Positions 54,701 to 63,495 of a stretch of DNA of 64,000 nt are shown here, piece after piece; position 1 is the first letter of the stretch, and the number at the start of each line of letters is the position of its first letter. This stretch comes from Afipia sp. (GTDB lineage Bacteria; Pseudomonadota; Alphaproteobacteria; Rhizobiales; Xanthobacteraceae): positions 196,950-260,949 of the forward strand of contig JAFKER010000005.1 of assembly GCA_017308595.1 (NCBI GenBank). Reading direction: 5' to 3'. The position numbers and the translations under genes were made by a program. A model generated the notes under the pieces. The model was not told the DNA's origin and made no database searches. It saw only the letters and a list, made by a program, of their open reading frames with translations.

Positions 54701-56293
54701 ATGGCGTCAAACACCGCATCGCCCACCATGAACGGCGCTCCTGCCGCACCGGCGCCGGCGGAAACGATCAGCACGCGCCGGCTGATCGCGTTCCTCATCA
54801 TGGTATTCGGGATGTTCATGTCCATTCTGGACATCCAGATTGTCTCCGCATCATTGAGTGAAATTCAGGCCGGTCTGTCCGCCAGCACCAGCGAAGTCGC
54901 CTGGGTGCAGACCTCGTATCTGATTGCCGAAGTGATCGCGATTCCGCTCTCCGGCTTCCTCTCACGCGCGTTCGGCACGCGACTCCTGTTCGCGATCTCC
55001 GCTGCGGGTTTCACCTTCGCCAGTTTCATGTGCGGCCTGACCTCGACCATCGAGCAGATGATCCTGTGGCGCGCGATCCAGGGTTTTGTCGGCGCAGGCA
55101 TGATCCCGACCGTGTTCGCCTCCGCCTACACGGTTTTTCCGCGCAGCAAGTTTCACATTGTCGGCCCGATCATCGGTCTTGTCGCGACGCTGGCGCCGAC
55201 CATCGGCCCGACGGTCGGCGGTTACATCACCGACCTGATGTCGTGGCACTGGCTGTTCTTCATCAACGTCGTGCCGGGCATCGGCATCACCATCGGCGTG
55301 CTGGCGCTGGTGGATTTCGATAAGCCCAACTTCGCGCTGCTGGAGTATTTCGACTGGTGGGGCCTGATCTCGATGGCGGGCTTTCTCGGGTCGCTCGAAT
55401 ACGTGCTCGAGGAAGGCCCGCGCAACGACTGGCTGCAGGACGAATCGATCCTTTTCTTCGCTGTCGTCTGCGTCGTCTCTGCCGTGGTGTTCTTCTATCG
55501 CGCGCTGACGCAGAAGGAGCCGATTGTCGATATACGCGCCTTCACCGACCGCAACTTCGCCCTCGGTTGCATGTTCTCGTTCTGCGTCGGTATCGGTCTC
55601 TATGGCCTGACCTACATCTATCCGCGATATCTCGCCGAGGTGCGCGGCTACAGCGCGCTGATGATCGGCGAGACCATGTTCGTCTCAGGTGCCGCGATGT
55701 TCGTCAGCGCGCCGATCATCGGGCGGCTGATGACCAAGGTCGACCTGCGCTTCATGATCGCCGCCGGACTGATCATCTTCGCGATCAGTTCATGGATGAT
55801 GACCGGCATCACCCGCGACTTCGATTTTTATGAATTGCTGGTGCCGCAGATCCTGCGCGGCGTCGGCATCATGATGGCGATGGTCCCGGTGAACAACATC
55901 GCGCTCGGCACGCTCGCGCCCTCGCGCCTGAAGAATGCTTCCGGCCTGTTCAACCTGACCCGTAATCTCGGCGGCGCGGTGGGGCTTGCGGTCATCAACA
56001 CCGTGCTCGATCACCGGACCGACCTGCATATCTCGCGGCTGCACGAGCGGGTGAACTGGGGCAATTCGGTGGCGGTCGAAACGCTGAACATGCTGACCCA
56101 GAAGTTTCAGGGTGCAGGAAATGCGTCACTGATGGCGCTGAAGCAACTGTCGCAGATCGTGCATCGGCAGGCGGTGGTCATGAGCTTCGGCGATGCCTTC
56201 TTCATCCTGACATGTTTTTATCTGGTGCTCAGCACCTTGGTCTTTTTTGTCAGAAAGCCCAACATGATGGGCCCGCCGCCGGACGCGCATTGA
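54701..56293 (+). CDS. DHA2-family MFS efflux pump (EmrB/QacA type)
   Basis: A 530-residue transporter with 14 predicted spans. Motifs: FMSILDIQIVSASLSEIQAG, ATSEVAWVQTSYLIAEVIAI-like start of TM2 (here SEVAWVQTSYLIAEVIAIPL) and LSRAFGTRLLF, antiporter motif C-like GPTVGGYITD, and PVNNIALGTL. It exports drugs, dyes or fatty acids by proton antiport, together with the upstream adaptor. GTG 54698 is an alternative start. It is expected to be co-transcribed with emrA under TetR control. Confidence 0.93.
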   Translation: MASNTASPTMNGAPAAPAPAETISTRRLIAFLIMVFGMFMSILDIQIVSASLSEIQAGLSASTSEVAWVQTSYLIAEVIAIPLSGFLSRAFGTRLLFAISAAGFTFASFMCGLTSTIEQMILWRAIQGFVGAGMIPTVFASAYTVFPRSKFHIVGPIIGLVATLAPTIGPTVGGYITDLMSWHWLFFINVVPGIGITIGVLALVDFDKPNFALLEYFDWWGLISMAGFLGSLEYVLEEGPRNDWLQDESILFFAVVCVVSAVVFFYRALTQKEPIVDIRAFTDRNFALGCMFSFCVGIGLYGLTYIYPRYLAEVRGYSALMIGETMFVSGAAMFVSAPIIGRLMTKVDLRFMIAAGLIIFAISSWMMTGITRDFDFYELLVPQILRGVGIMMAMVPVNNIALGTLAPSRLKNASGLFNLTRNLGGAVGLAVINTVLDHRTDLHISRLHERVNWGNSVAVETLNMLTQKFQGAGNASLMALKQLSQIVHRQAVVMSFGDAFFILTCFYLVLSTLVFFVRKPNMMGPPPDAH

Positions 56294-56351
56294 AGTCGGC
56301 CCATAGCCGTGGCACATCAGTCACGGATCAGGAAACGGCAAGCGCGGGCAC

Positions 56352-57488
56352 ATGAGTTTCATCAGCGGCGTCGGACTGACGGCTTTCGGTAAGCATGAGG
56401 GGCGTTCGACCCTCGATCTGATGACCGAGGCGGCACAGGCTGCGCTGTCTGACGCAGGCCTTAAGCGCAGCGACATCGATGGTCTTCTCACCGGCTATTC
56501 GACCACCATGCCGCATCTGATGCTGGCGACGGTGTTCGCCGAGCATTTCGGCGTGCGGCCGTCTTACGCCCATGCGATTCACGTCGGTGGCGCGACGGGT
56601 CTTGCGATGGCGATGCTGGCGCATGAACTGGTCGAAGCGGGAGTCGCGAAAACCATCCTCGTGGTGGCTGGCGAAAATCGCCTCACCGGGCAGGCGCGTG
56701 ACTCCGCGATGAGCACGCTGGCGCAGGTCGGGCACCCTGATTACGAAGTGCCGCTCGGCCCAACCATTCCTGCCTATTACGGATTGCTCGCCTCGCGCTA
56801 CATGCATGAGTACGGCTTGAGCCAGGAGGATATGGCGGAATTCGCGGTGTTGATGCGCCAGCACGCCATGCAGCATCCCGGCGCGCAGTTTCATGATCCG
56901 ATCACGGTGGCTGACGTGATGGCGTCGCGCGAGATTTCCTCACCGCTGAAATTGCTCGATTGCTGTCCGGTGTCGGACGGTGGCGCTGCGTTCATTATCA
57001 GCCGTGAGCCGGTGAACGATCGTCACATCCGCATCATGGGATGCGGGCAGGCGCATCTCCATCAACACATCACGGCGGCGAGGTCGTTGTCTGACGTCGG
57101 TGCCGCGGTTGCGCTGAACAGGGCGAGAGAGAAGGCGGGCGTTGATCTGAACAACATCAAATATGCGGGCATTTATGACAGCTTCACCATTACGCTTGCG
57201 ATCCTGATCGAGGAGCTTGGTCTGGCGAAGCGCGGCGAATCTGCTGCGCGTGCCCGCAATGGCGATTTTGGTATTGGTGGCGCGCTGCCGCTGAACACGC
57301 ATGGTGGCTTGTTAAGCTATGGCCATTGCGGCTGCGGCGGCGCGATGGCCCACCTTGTCGAGACGCAGTTGCAGATGACGGGCAGGGCAGGGCCGCGGCA
57401 GGTGCGCGACGCATCGCTGGCACTCCTTCATGGCGACGGCGGTGTGATGTCGTCCCATGTCAGCATGTTTCTGGAACGGGTGCGATGA
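56352..57488 (+). CDS. SCP-x-type thiolase / acetyl-CoA acetyltransferase-like protein
   Basis: A 378-residue thiolase-fold protein of the lipid-transfer (SCP-x) subgroup. Opening SFISGVGLTAFGKHEGRSTL; active-site region AIHVGGATGLAMAMLAHELV has Gly in place of the classical nucleophile Cys; later LDCCPVSDGGAAFIIS, GIYDSFTITLAI, and C-terminal NTHGGLLSYGHCGCGGA with the HCG motif. Loss of the first catalytic Cys is usual in this subgroup, whose reaction is often uncertain. It overlaps (ATGA) a DUF35 gene, its usual partner; together they may form a thiolase complex on acyl-CoA side chains. Confidence 0.88.
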   Translation: MSFISGVGLTAFGKHEGRSTLDLMTEAAQAALSDAGLKRSDIDGLLTGYSTTMPHLMLATVFAEHFGVRPSYAHAIHVGGATGLAMAMLAHELVEAGVAKTILVVAGENRLTGQARDSAMSTLAQVGHPDYEVPLGPTIPAYYGLLASRYMHEYGLSQEDMAEFAVLMRQHAMQHPGAQFHDPITVADVMASREISSPLKLLDCCPVSDGGAAFIISREPVNDRHIRIMGCGQAHLHQHITAARSLSDVGAAVALNRAREKAGVDLNNIKYAGIYDSFTITLAILIEELGLAKRGESAARARNGDFGIGGALPLNTHGGLLSYGHCGCGGAMAHLVETQLQMTGRAGPRQVRDASLALLHGDGGVMSSHVSMFLERVR

Positions 57489-57847
57489 CAGAAGCAGCAA
57501 CACTCAAAGGCTGGACCGACGGCGCGGACGCGATCCTTTATCAGTCATGCGGCGCGTGCCGTCATCGCTGGTATTTCCGCCGCGCGTTCTGTCCATCATG
57601 CGGCGATGCCTCGCCGACGACTCATCAGGCCGGTGGCAAGGGTGTGGTCTATTCCGCGACCACTGTTCGCCGCGCCGCCACGCCTGAAGCCAAGGCCCAT
57701 GTGCCGTATGCGATCCTGCTGGTCGATATGGCGGAAAGCTTTCGCATGATGGCGCATGGCGACATCGATTTACGCATAGGCGATCATGTTGTTGCGGAAT
57801 TCAGGCCGTTTACGAACCTGCGCACGCCGTATTTCGTGAAAGCATAG
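57485..57847 (+). CDS. Zn-ribbon OB-fold protein (DUF35)
   Basis: A 120-residue protein. An N-terminal rubredoxin-like zinc ribbon has CGACRHRWYFRRAFCPSCGD; the OB-fold part reads GVVYSATTVRRA, HVPYAILLVDMAESFRMMAH and GDHVVAEFRPF. DUF35 proteins bind acyl-CoA and work as partners of SCP-x thiolases; the overlapping start with the upstream thiolase gene fits this. It is cytoplasmic. Confidence 0.92.
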   Translation: MTEAATLKGWTDGADAILYQSCGACRHRWYFRRAFCPSCGDASPTTHQAGGKGVVYSATTVRRAATPEAKAHVPYAILLVDMAESFRMMAHGDIDLRIGDHVVAEFRPFTNLRTPYFVKA

Positions 57848-57852
57848 CCCTG

Positions 57853-57960
57853 GTCGTTCCGGACAATCCGCATCGCGGACTGATCCGGAATCCGGAAGAG
57901 TTCATCGGAAGCAACTTCGAGATTCCGGGTATTCTCGTGCTGCGAGTGCTTCGGAATGAC
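57853..57960. repeat. Intergenic palindromic repeat, family A
   Basis: GTCGTTCCGGAC and TTCGGAATGAC end a copy with GATCCGGAATCCGG and GAGATTCCGGG halves inside. The rest of the gene-free gap (57961-58390) has no convincing gene. A 26-residue frame at 58107-58187, MNLTFALIATPRIL and on, has a good GGGAGG site and is the only item there. Confidence 0.82.
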
Positions 57961-58390
57961 AGTCGGAATTCAAGTACGTTGCCGCGGCAACGCGGACATT
58001 GCTGAATTTCAATCGGCCGGTACAAAATTTGCCGCAATTATTGTCCAAAACATCATCAGCGGATTTCGCCCTGAATATCCGCATGGCTCTGACGCGGGAG
58101 GATCGCATGAATTTGACGTTTGCGTTGATCGCGACCCCGCGAATCCTGCGCGTTCGCGCCTCTGCTTCCGGATATCCCCTCGGTTAACCTCGCGGTCCAC
58201 CGCGCAAGGTTGCCGGCAGTCATTTGTTCTTGAATGGCTGGTCCGTGGTCGTCCGGTTCAGGCTTTCGCGAACCCCTGCTGACCAAATTCCACAACCTGT
58301 TTCTTTGACACGCGACGATTGCGTGCGGCGTGGCCGCTGCGTTGTCCCTTAATCTGGAGTCGGCTTGCGCTTGCGCGGCCGAAGTACGCC

Positions 58391-60187
58391 ATGAGTCTCT
58401 CTCGTAACAAAAAATCCGCCTTGCGCGCGGTGCTTCCGTTCGTCTTTCGTCATTGGACCCATCAGCCGGGACGATTGTCCGTGATCGCGGGTGGCCTGAT
58501 CGCCGCAGCGGCTGCGGATGTGTTCATGCCGCTGTTCGCCGGAAAACTGGTCGACGCCATTGCGCTCACCGATCCTGCGGCGGCCAGGCGCGGTGCGATG
58601 ATCGCTTTCGCGGCGATCGTCGCGCTCGGTCTCGCGGCGCTGGTCGCGCGCTTCATCGGCCTGAAGGCGATCATTCCGTTCACGCTGCGCATCATGTCGG
58701 ATGTGGCGCAGAATGCTTTCGTGCGCATCCAGCGCTTCTCGACCGACTGGCACGCCAACAGCTTCGCCGGTTCGACGGTGCGCAAGATCACGCGTGGTAT
58801 GTGGTCGCTCGATCTGCTCAACGACACCATCCTGATGGCGCTGATTCCGTCGCTCGTGGTGCTACTGGGGTCGACCATCCTTGTCGGCTGGCACTGGCCG
58901 GTGCTGGGTGCGGTGATCGCTCTCATGACGGTGATCTATGTCGGCATGACGGTGGCGCTGACCACGAACTACATCGCGCCGGCGGCGCAATTGTCCAACG
59001 CGCTCGATACCAAGGTGGGTGGCACGCTGGCCGATGCGCTGACCTGCAACGCCGTGGTGAAATCGTTCGGTGCGGAGGCGCGTGAAGACGAGCGTCTCGG
59101 CGGCGTGCTCGGCAAGTGGCGCCACCGCGCCAACCGCACATGGTCACGCCATACTTATGTCGGTACGGCACAGCATGCCGTGCTGGTGTTGATGAGCGTA
59201 ACTGTGATCGGCGGCATCTTGTTGCTGTGGGCGGCGGGCCGTGCCTCACCGGGTGAGGTGGCTTACGTGGTGACGACCTATTTCGTCATTCACGGCTATC
59301 TCGGCGATATCGGCCAGCACATCAGCCATCTCCAGCGTTCGGTGAACGACATGGAGGAGCTGGTAGCGATGCATGACGAGGTGATCGGCATTGCCGACGC
59401 GCCCGATGCGAAGCCGATCAAGGTCGCAGGCGGCGGCATCGTGTTCGATGATGTGACGTTCCACTATCGCGGACACGACACGCCGCTCTACGACCGGCTC
59501 GCGGTCACCATCAAGCCCGGCGAGCGCGTAGGTCTCGTGGGCCGCTCCGGCTCCGGCAAGACGACATTCGTCAAGCTGGTGCAGCGGCTGTACGACGCCA
59601 CCGGCGGCCGCATCCTGATCGACGGTCAGGATGTCGCGAAGGCCACGCAGCAGTCGCTGCGCAGCCAGATCGCCATCGTGCAGCAGGAGCCGACGCTGTT
59701 CCATCGCTCGCTCGCGGAAAACATCGCCTACGGGCGGCCGGGTGCGAGCATGGCGCAGATCGAGGAAGCGGCGCGGCTTGCCAACGCGCATGACTTCATC
59801 ATGCGGCTGCCGAAGCGTTATGAGACGCTGGTGGGTGAGCGCGGCGTGAAACTGTCGGGCGGCGAACGCCAGCGCGTTGCGCTGGCGCGGGCCTTCCTCG
59901 CGGACGCGCCGATCCTGATCCTGGACGAGGCCACCTCAAGCCTCGACTCGGAATCGGAGGCCTTGATTCAGGAGGCGATGGACCGCCTGATTCAGGGGCG
60001 CACCGCGATCGTGATCGCGCATCGTCTGTCGACCGTGCGCAGCCTCGACCGGATCATCGTGTTCGACCGGGGCAAGATCGCGGAAGAGGGGACGCATGCC
60101 TCGCTCGCACGGCGTTCCAACGGTATCTACCGCTCACTGTTCGAGCGGCAGGTGCTGGAGCTCGACCGCATGTCGGCGGCCGAGTAA
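58391..60187 (+). CDS. ABC exporter (membrane and ATPase domains fused)
   Basis: A 598-residue half-transporter with about six spans (residues 25-320) and one ATPase domain (360-598). Motifs: Walker A GRSGSGKTT, Q-loop IVQQEPTLFHRSLAENI, signature LSGGERQRVALARAF, Walker B ILILDEATSSLD and H-loop VIAHRLSTV. It works as a dimer to export lipids, peptides or drugs. The substrate is unknown. The start 58391 leaves out 24 improbable codons. It stands alone. Confidence 0.93.
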   Translation: MSLSRNKKSALRAVLPFVFRHWTHQPGRLSVIAGGLIAAAAADVFMPLFAGKLVDAIALTDPAAARRGAMIAFAAIVALGLAALVARFIGLKAIIPFTLRIMSDVAQNAFVRIQRFSTDWHANSFAGSTVRKITRGMWSLDLLNDTILMALIPSLVVLLGSTILVGWHWPVLGAVIALMTVIYVGMTVALTTNYIAPAAQLSNALDTKVGGTLADALTCNAVVKSFGAEAREDERLGGVLGKWRHRANRTWSRHTYVGTAQHAVLVLMSVTVIGGILLLWAAGRASPGEVAYVVTTYFVIHGYLGDIGQHISHLQRSVNDMEELVAMHDEVIGIADAPDAKPIKVAGGGIVFDDVTFHYRGHDTPLYDRLAVTIKPGERVGLVGRSGSGKTTFVKLVQRLYDATGGRILIDGQDVAKATQQSLRSQIAIVQQEPTLFHRSLAENIAYGRPGASMAQIEEAARLANAHDFIMRLPKRYETLVGERGVKLSGGERQRVALARAFLADAPILILDEATSSLDSESEALIQEAMDRLIQGRTAIVIAHRLSTVRSLDRIIVFDRGKIAEEGTHASLARRSNGIYRSLFERQVLELDRMSAAE

Positions 60188-60193
60188 GCGGGA

Positions 60194-60335
60194 TGTCATC
60201 GCGAGCCAACGGGTCCGGCTTCGCCCGGTGATAAACTCCGCGAAGCAATCCATCTTCGAGCAAAAGGTGGATTGCTTCGTCGCCATGGCGCGTCGAAGAG
60301 GTGCGTAAACGCGCTAATGGCTTCTCGCAATGACG
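60194..60335. repeat. Palindromic repeat, family B, extended
   Basis: GTCATCGCGAG and CTCGCAATGACG end a longer copy with GCGAAGCAATCCATC and GGTGGATTGCTTCGTCG facing each other in the middle. Extra sequence between makes it about 50 bases longer than the other B copies. Confidence 0.8.
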
Positions 60336-60342
60336 TAAGCAG

Positions 60343-61551
60343 CTAGCGCGAGTTGACCGTCCTGCGGTTGACGGCGTGATGATCCTGAAAGTCGTCGCCG
60401 TCAGCCGGTGAGGGAACGAGATGCGGTGCGACCGTGTAAACGGCATAGCCGCTTCTCGTTCGCTTCGCCTGATAGAGCGCCTGATCGGCCCGGGCGAGCA
60501 GATCCTCCGGTGCCAGGTCTTCGTCCGTCAGCAGCGCGATGCCGACGCTGGTACCGATCTCGATGGTGTAACCATTGATGGTGTAGTAGTTGCCGATGTC
60601 CTCGACAATGCGTGAGGCCAGCCCGATGGCCTGCTCGCGTTCAGCCACACCGGTCTGAACCAGCACGAATTCGTCGCCGCCGAGCCGGACCAGAAGATCG
60701 CTTGCGCGCGTCAGCCGTGTCAGGCGCCGCGCAACTTCCTTCAGAATCGCGTCGCCTGCCGGGTGACCATAAAGATCGTTCGCGGCCTTGAACCGATCGA
60801 GATCGAGACTGTGAACGGCGAGGCCGTGGCCGCCCCGCTGTGCTTCGGCGATCACGGTTTCGAGATTCTCGCTGAGTCCGAGCCGGTTCGCGAGGCCCGT
60901 CAGCGCGTCACGCTGCGCAAGCCCTGCGAACCGGCGCTTGAGACTCAGCTGGCTGATAGCGGTGTCGTAGGCATGCTGAATGATGTCGAATGCGCCGATC
61001 AGGAAAATCAGCGTGACGAGTCCCAGCGAAATATAGATCAGGCCGCCGTGAGCCATGCAGGCGATGCTCGGTGGAATGGCGACGATGAAGAGGTTTATCA
61101 GCGCCAGCCGCGGACGGTACGCCACGCGTGTTACGGTCCCGGCGGCGTAGGTCGAAATGACGCCGACGATCAGCATGTGAACGGCGGGATCCGGCAGTAT
61201 GAAGCACCGCACGCCGGTCGCGCTGACCACGACGGCCGTTGCGACGCTCCGGATCGCGAACTGCCGCTCCCATCCGGCGGCCTCGTCGCGCGACAATTTT
61301 CTGCCTTCGGCGGTCCGATGATAGCGATGAATCATCCAGATGCGCTCGGCGGACACCAGGACCGCGAGAAGAGTCAGGCCGAGGATGGTGCGGTCACCGG
61401 TTTCGAGAAAAATGACGGTGCCGATGACGCACTGGCTGACCATGAAGACGACAATCGACGGCGTGGCGCTGAAGAGATCGTTGATGATCTCGACATAAAT
61501 GCTCTCTGGAAGCTGGCGCGGACGCAGCAATTGTAAGGGGGAGATGGCCAT
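60343..61551 (-). CDS. Membrane-bound diguanylate cyclase (GGDEF)
   Basis: A 402-residue protein starting at ATG 61551 (TTG 61560 is an alternative). The N-terminal half has about six membrane spans (VFMVSQCVIGTVIFLETG, LTLLAVLVSAERIW, VHMLIVGVISTYAAG). The C-terminal GGDEF domain is intact: LVRLGGDEF with the signature at 291-295 and an inhibitory-site RxxD (R282-A-S-D285) nine residues before it. It makes cyclic di-GMP from GTP and is feedback inhibited. The input signal is unknown. Confidence 0.93.
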   Translation of the reverse strand: MAISPLQLLRPRQLPESIYVEIINDLFSATPSIVVFMVSQCVIGTVIFLETGDRTILGLTLLAVLVSAERIWMIHRYHRTAEGRKLSRDEAAGWERQFAIRSVATAVVVSATGVRCFILPDPAVHMLIVGVISTYAAGTVTRVAYRPRLALINLFIVAIPPSIACMAHGGLIYISLGLVTLIFLIGAFDIIQHAYDTAISQLSLKRRFAGLAQRDALTGLANRLGLSENLETVIAEAQRGGHGLAVHSLDLDRFKAANDLYGHPAGDAILKEVARRLTRLTRASDLLVRLGGDEFVLVQTGVAEREQAIGLASRIVEDIGNYYTINGYTIEIGTSVGIALLTDEDLAPEDLLARADQALYQAKRTRSGYAVYTVAPHLVPSPADGDDFQDHHAVNRRTVNSR

Positions 61552-61687
61552 TGGACACAACTCTTCCTGTGGCCTCGCGGTCGAGGCACCTCCCTGTTCT
61601 TACCGAAGCCCGGTAAAATGAAGGGGCTGCGGAAAGTTCAAAATTGACGAAACTGGAACCCGGAGGCCGGATGGCGCGTGGGGGTTC

Positions 61688-62650
61688 TTAGCGCGCCCGC
61701 CTGGGAAGGACGAAACTCTGGCCGGGATAAATGAGATCCGGGTCTCGGATTTGGCCCCGGTTTGCTTTCAGAAGCAGGGGGTATAGCTCCCCCGAGCCGT
61801 AGGTGGCGCGGCTGATGCGCCAGAGGCTGTCGCCGCGGGAGACGACCACGGCGGACGGCGGGCGTTTCTTGGACGGAAGGCGCACTTGAGAAGATTCGCC
61901 AGCTTCCGGCGCAGAGCGGTCCACCACTGCAGTTTCCGGAGCGGGACGTGGCGCTTCGGCACGCGGAGGAGCTACAGGCGAACTGGATTGTGCCGCGTCC
62001 AGCGCGACTGCCATTTTCTGTTCGGATGTTGCCTGTTGTCCGTCCGGCGATCTGGACCTCAAAGTCAGGCTGTAGTTGCCGGGCGGCAGCGGCGGAGGGG
62101 TCATTACGAACTGCCCGGATTGATCCGCAACGGTACGACCGAGTGACTCGCCGTCACGCAACAGTTCGACAGTTGCGCCGGGCGCAGCCCTGCCGGCAAT
62201 GACCGCGTCACCTGATCGTTCAACACGTGTGATATCGAACGAGGGCTTGTCCGTATTTGATGGACGGGGCGGCTCGACAGGTGCGGTCCCGGCCTTGGTT
62301 TCAGCCCTTGCCGTTGCGGATGAACTGTCAGCTTGAGGGGGTGATGCGGGCGGAGATACCGCCGGCATTGCTGGAGTTGCGGGTTTTAATTCCGAGCCGG
62401 ATTCAACCTTGGCTTCTGCTTTGACCTCAGGCTTGGCTTCGGCCTTGGGTTCAATTTTGGGCTCAGCCTTCGTTTCGACCCTGGTCTTGGTTTCGACGGT
62501 CTTGGTTTCGACCGCGCGCTCGCGCTGCATGTACGAAAGGCCAAATACAAGCGCTGCCACGATTGCCACAACAAGCACCAGAGAAACCATGACCGTTCGG
62601 CCTGTCGTCGCAGCCATCGCGCGCGCCCCTTTCGATAGATCGTTATTCAT
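61688..62650 (-). CDS. LysM-domain protein with membrane anchor
   Basis: A 320-residue protein. One membrane anchor (about 19-40, VMVSLVLVVAIVAALVFGLS) is followed by a Lys/Glu/Val/Thr-rich linker (KTVETKTRVETKAEPKIEP), an Ig-like domain (FDITRVERSGDAVIAGRAAP, GATVELLRDGESLGRTVADQ) and a C-terminal LysM domain from about 270: VVVSRGDSLWRISRATYGSG and NRGQIRDPDLIYPGQSFVLP. LysM binds peptidoglycan, so the protein bridges the inner membrane and cell wall. An internal ATG at 62617 is an alternative start. Confidence 0.88.
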   Translation of the reverse strand: MNNDLSKGARAMAATTGRTVMVSLVLVVAIVAALVFGLSYMQRERAVETKTVETKTRVETKAEPKIEPKAEAKPEVKAEAKVESGSELKPATPAMPAVSPPASPPQADSSSATARAETKAGTAPVEPPRPSNTDKPSFDITRVERSGDAVIAGRAAPGATVELLRDGESLGRTVADQSGQFVMTPPPLPPGNYSLTLRSRSPDGQQATSEQKMAVALDAAQSSSPVAPPRAEAPRPAPETAVVDRSAPEAGESSQVRLPSKKRPPSAVVVSRGDSLWRISRATYGSGELYPLLLKANRGQIRDPDLIYPGQSFVLPRRAR

Positions 62651-62744
62651 CAGCCCTGTGGCGGAGCTTGCGCCGATTTGTTCGGCCCATCAAGCCTCTG
62701 CGATACCGTCGTTCAGCGGCGCGTGGAAACCGTCATGAAATGGC

Positions 62745-62776
62745 GAGGGGTCCGGCGTGTTTGCGCCGAACCCCTC
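62745..62776 (-). terminator. GC-rich hairpin downstream of rnpB
   Basis: GAGGGGTCCGGCG and CGCCGAACCCCTC pair with one mismatch over 6 bases. On the minus strand it lies downstream of the rnpB 3' end and upstream of the LysM gene. There is no long T-run (it is followed by GCCATTTCATG), so it may act with the next upstream repeat. Confidence 0.6.
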
Positions 62777-62783
62777 CATCTTC

Positions 62784-62830
62784 CGCATGATCTTGTCGGA
62801 AAACTGAAATCCACTTTTCCGCATCATGCG
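62784..62830. repeat. Rhizobial GAAAA...TTTTC palindromic repeat
   Basis: The left half CGCATGATCTTGTCGGAAAA and the right half TTTTCCGCATCATGCG face each other across CTGAAATCCAC. This matches the short interspersed palindrome widely seen between genes of Rhizobiales, where a GCATGATC end pairs with a GATCATGC end. It abuts the 3' end of rnpB. Confidence 0.72.
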
Positions 62831-62837
62831 ATCGGTA

Positions 62838-63255
62838 TCAGCCAGCCTGTAAGCCGGGTTCTGTAGGGCCTGAATGATTTTCACCACTCAGACGCGACGG
62901 CCATTCCTCTGGGACGCAAGTTGCGTTGCGCCTCAAGCAACCTACCCGGACAGCGGGCCTGACATCGCCCCGCGGAGTTATCGCTCGGAAGCGAACTTTC
63001 CACTGTGCCGTCCCTATTCGGTTTTGCTCCCGGTGGGGTTTGCCATGCCGTCCCTATTGCTAGAAACGCGGTGCGCTCTTACCGCACCTTTTCACCCTTA
63101 CCTGATCCGAAGATCAGGCGGTTCGTTCTCTGTGGCACTTTCCCTGGGGTCGCCCCCGCCGGGTGTTATCCGGCACCGTATGTCGATGGAGCCCGGACTT
63201 TCCTCCCCGGCGACCTTTCGATCGTTGCCGGAGCGGCCGTCCGGCCGACTGACGC
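62838..63255 (-). ncRNA. rnpB: RNase P RNA (class A)
   Basis: On the minus strand the 5' part reads GGCCGGACGGCCGCTCCGGC, then the universal GGAGGAAAGTCCGGGCTCC (P4 5' strand region). The centre has GCAAACCCCACCGGGAGCAA and AATAGGGACGGCA, and the 3' end has ACAGAACCCGGCTTACAGGC, the conserved P4 3' strand. Length is about 415 bases. It is the catalytic RNA that trims the 5' leader of tRNA precursors. Ends are set by the outer stem and are accurate to a few bases. Translations across it are meaningless. Confidence 0.96.
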
Positions 63256-63341
63256 CAGAGGACATGGGCGTTATCGCCCGTCCGGTCAAGCCAAATGCGG
63301 TTTCGTCGGCGGCCTGTCCGGTCCGTTAAGTGGTGAACCGG

Positions 63342-63491
63342 TTAATCCACCGCCTGAACAAGCGTCTGCAGCATGACGCGGCTTGGCGCGAAAAACGTCG
63401 TTCCGGTATGCGGCGTCGAGAAATCCAGCAGGCGATCACAGGCTCCCGGCGGATCGCCGACATACATTCGCTGGAGCATCTTCTCGGTCAA
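63342..63491 (-). pseudogene. C-terminal remnant of a Dyp-type peroxidase
   Basis: A frame of at least 45 residues reads MLQRMYVGDPPGACDRLLDF, then STPHTGTTFFAPSRVM, and stops with TLVQAVD. The strings GDPPG, DRLLDFST and TG-x-x-FF-x-PS are the conserved C-terminal end of Dyp-type peroxidases, which are about 300 residues long. In-frame codons upstream (LTEK at 63491-63480) also fit that family but the frame is then interrupted near the amidase stop. The fragment lacks the heme His and catalytic Asp. It follows the amidase gene and precedes rnpB. A small intact gene cannot be excluded. Confidence 0.7.
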
Positions 63492-63495
63492 GCGC

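Noticed and set aside
58107-58187. 26-residue frame MNLTFALIATPRIL... with a good GGGAGG site in the gap before the ABC exporter
   Set aside because: It has a decent start site but no membrane or secretion profile and no recognisable family; left as a possibility only.
62874-63376. Several open frames on the plus strand with plausible length
   Set aside because: They lie antisense to the RNase P RNA gene, whose conserved segments explain the sequence. The translations show no family.
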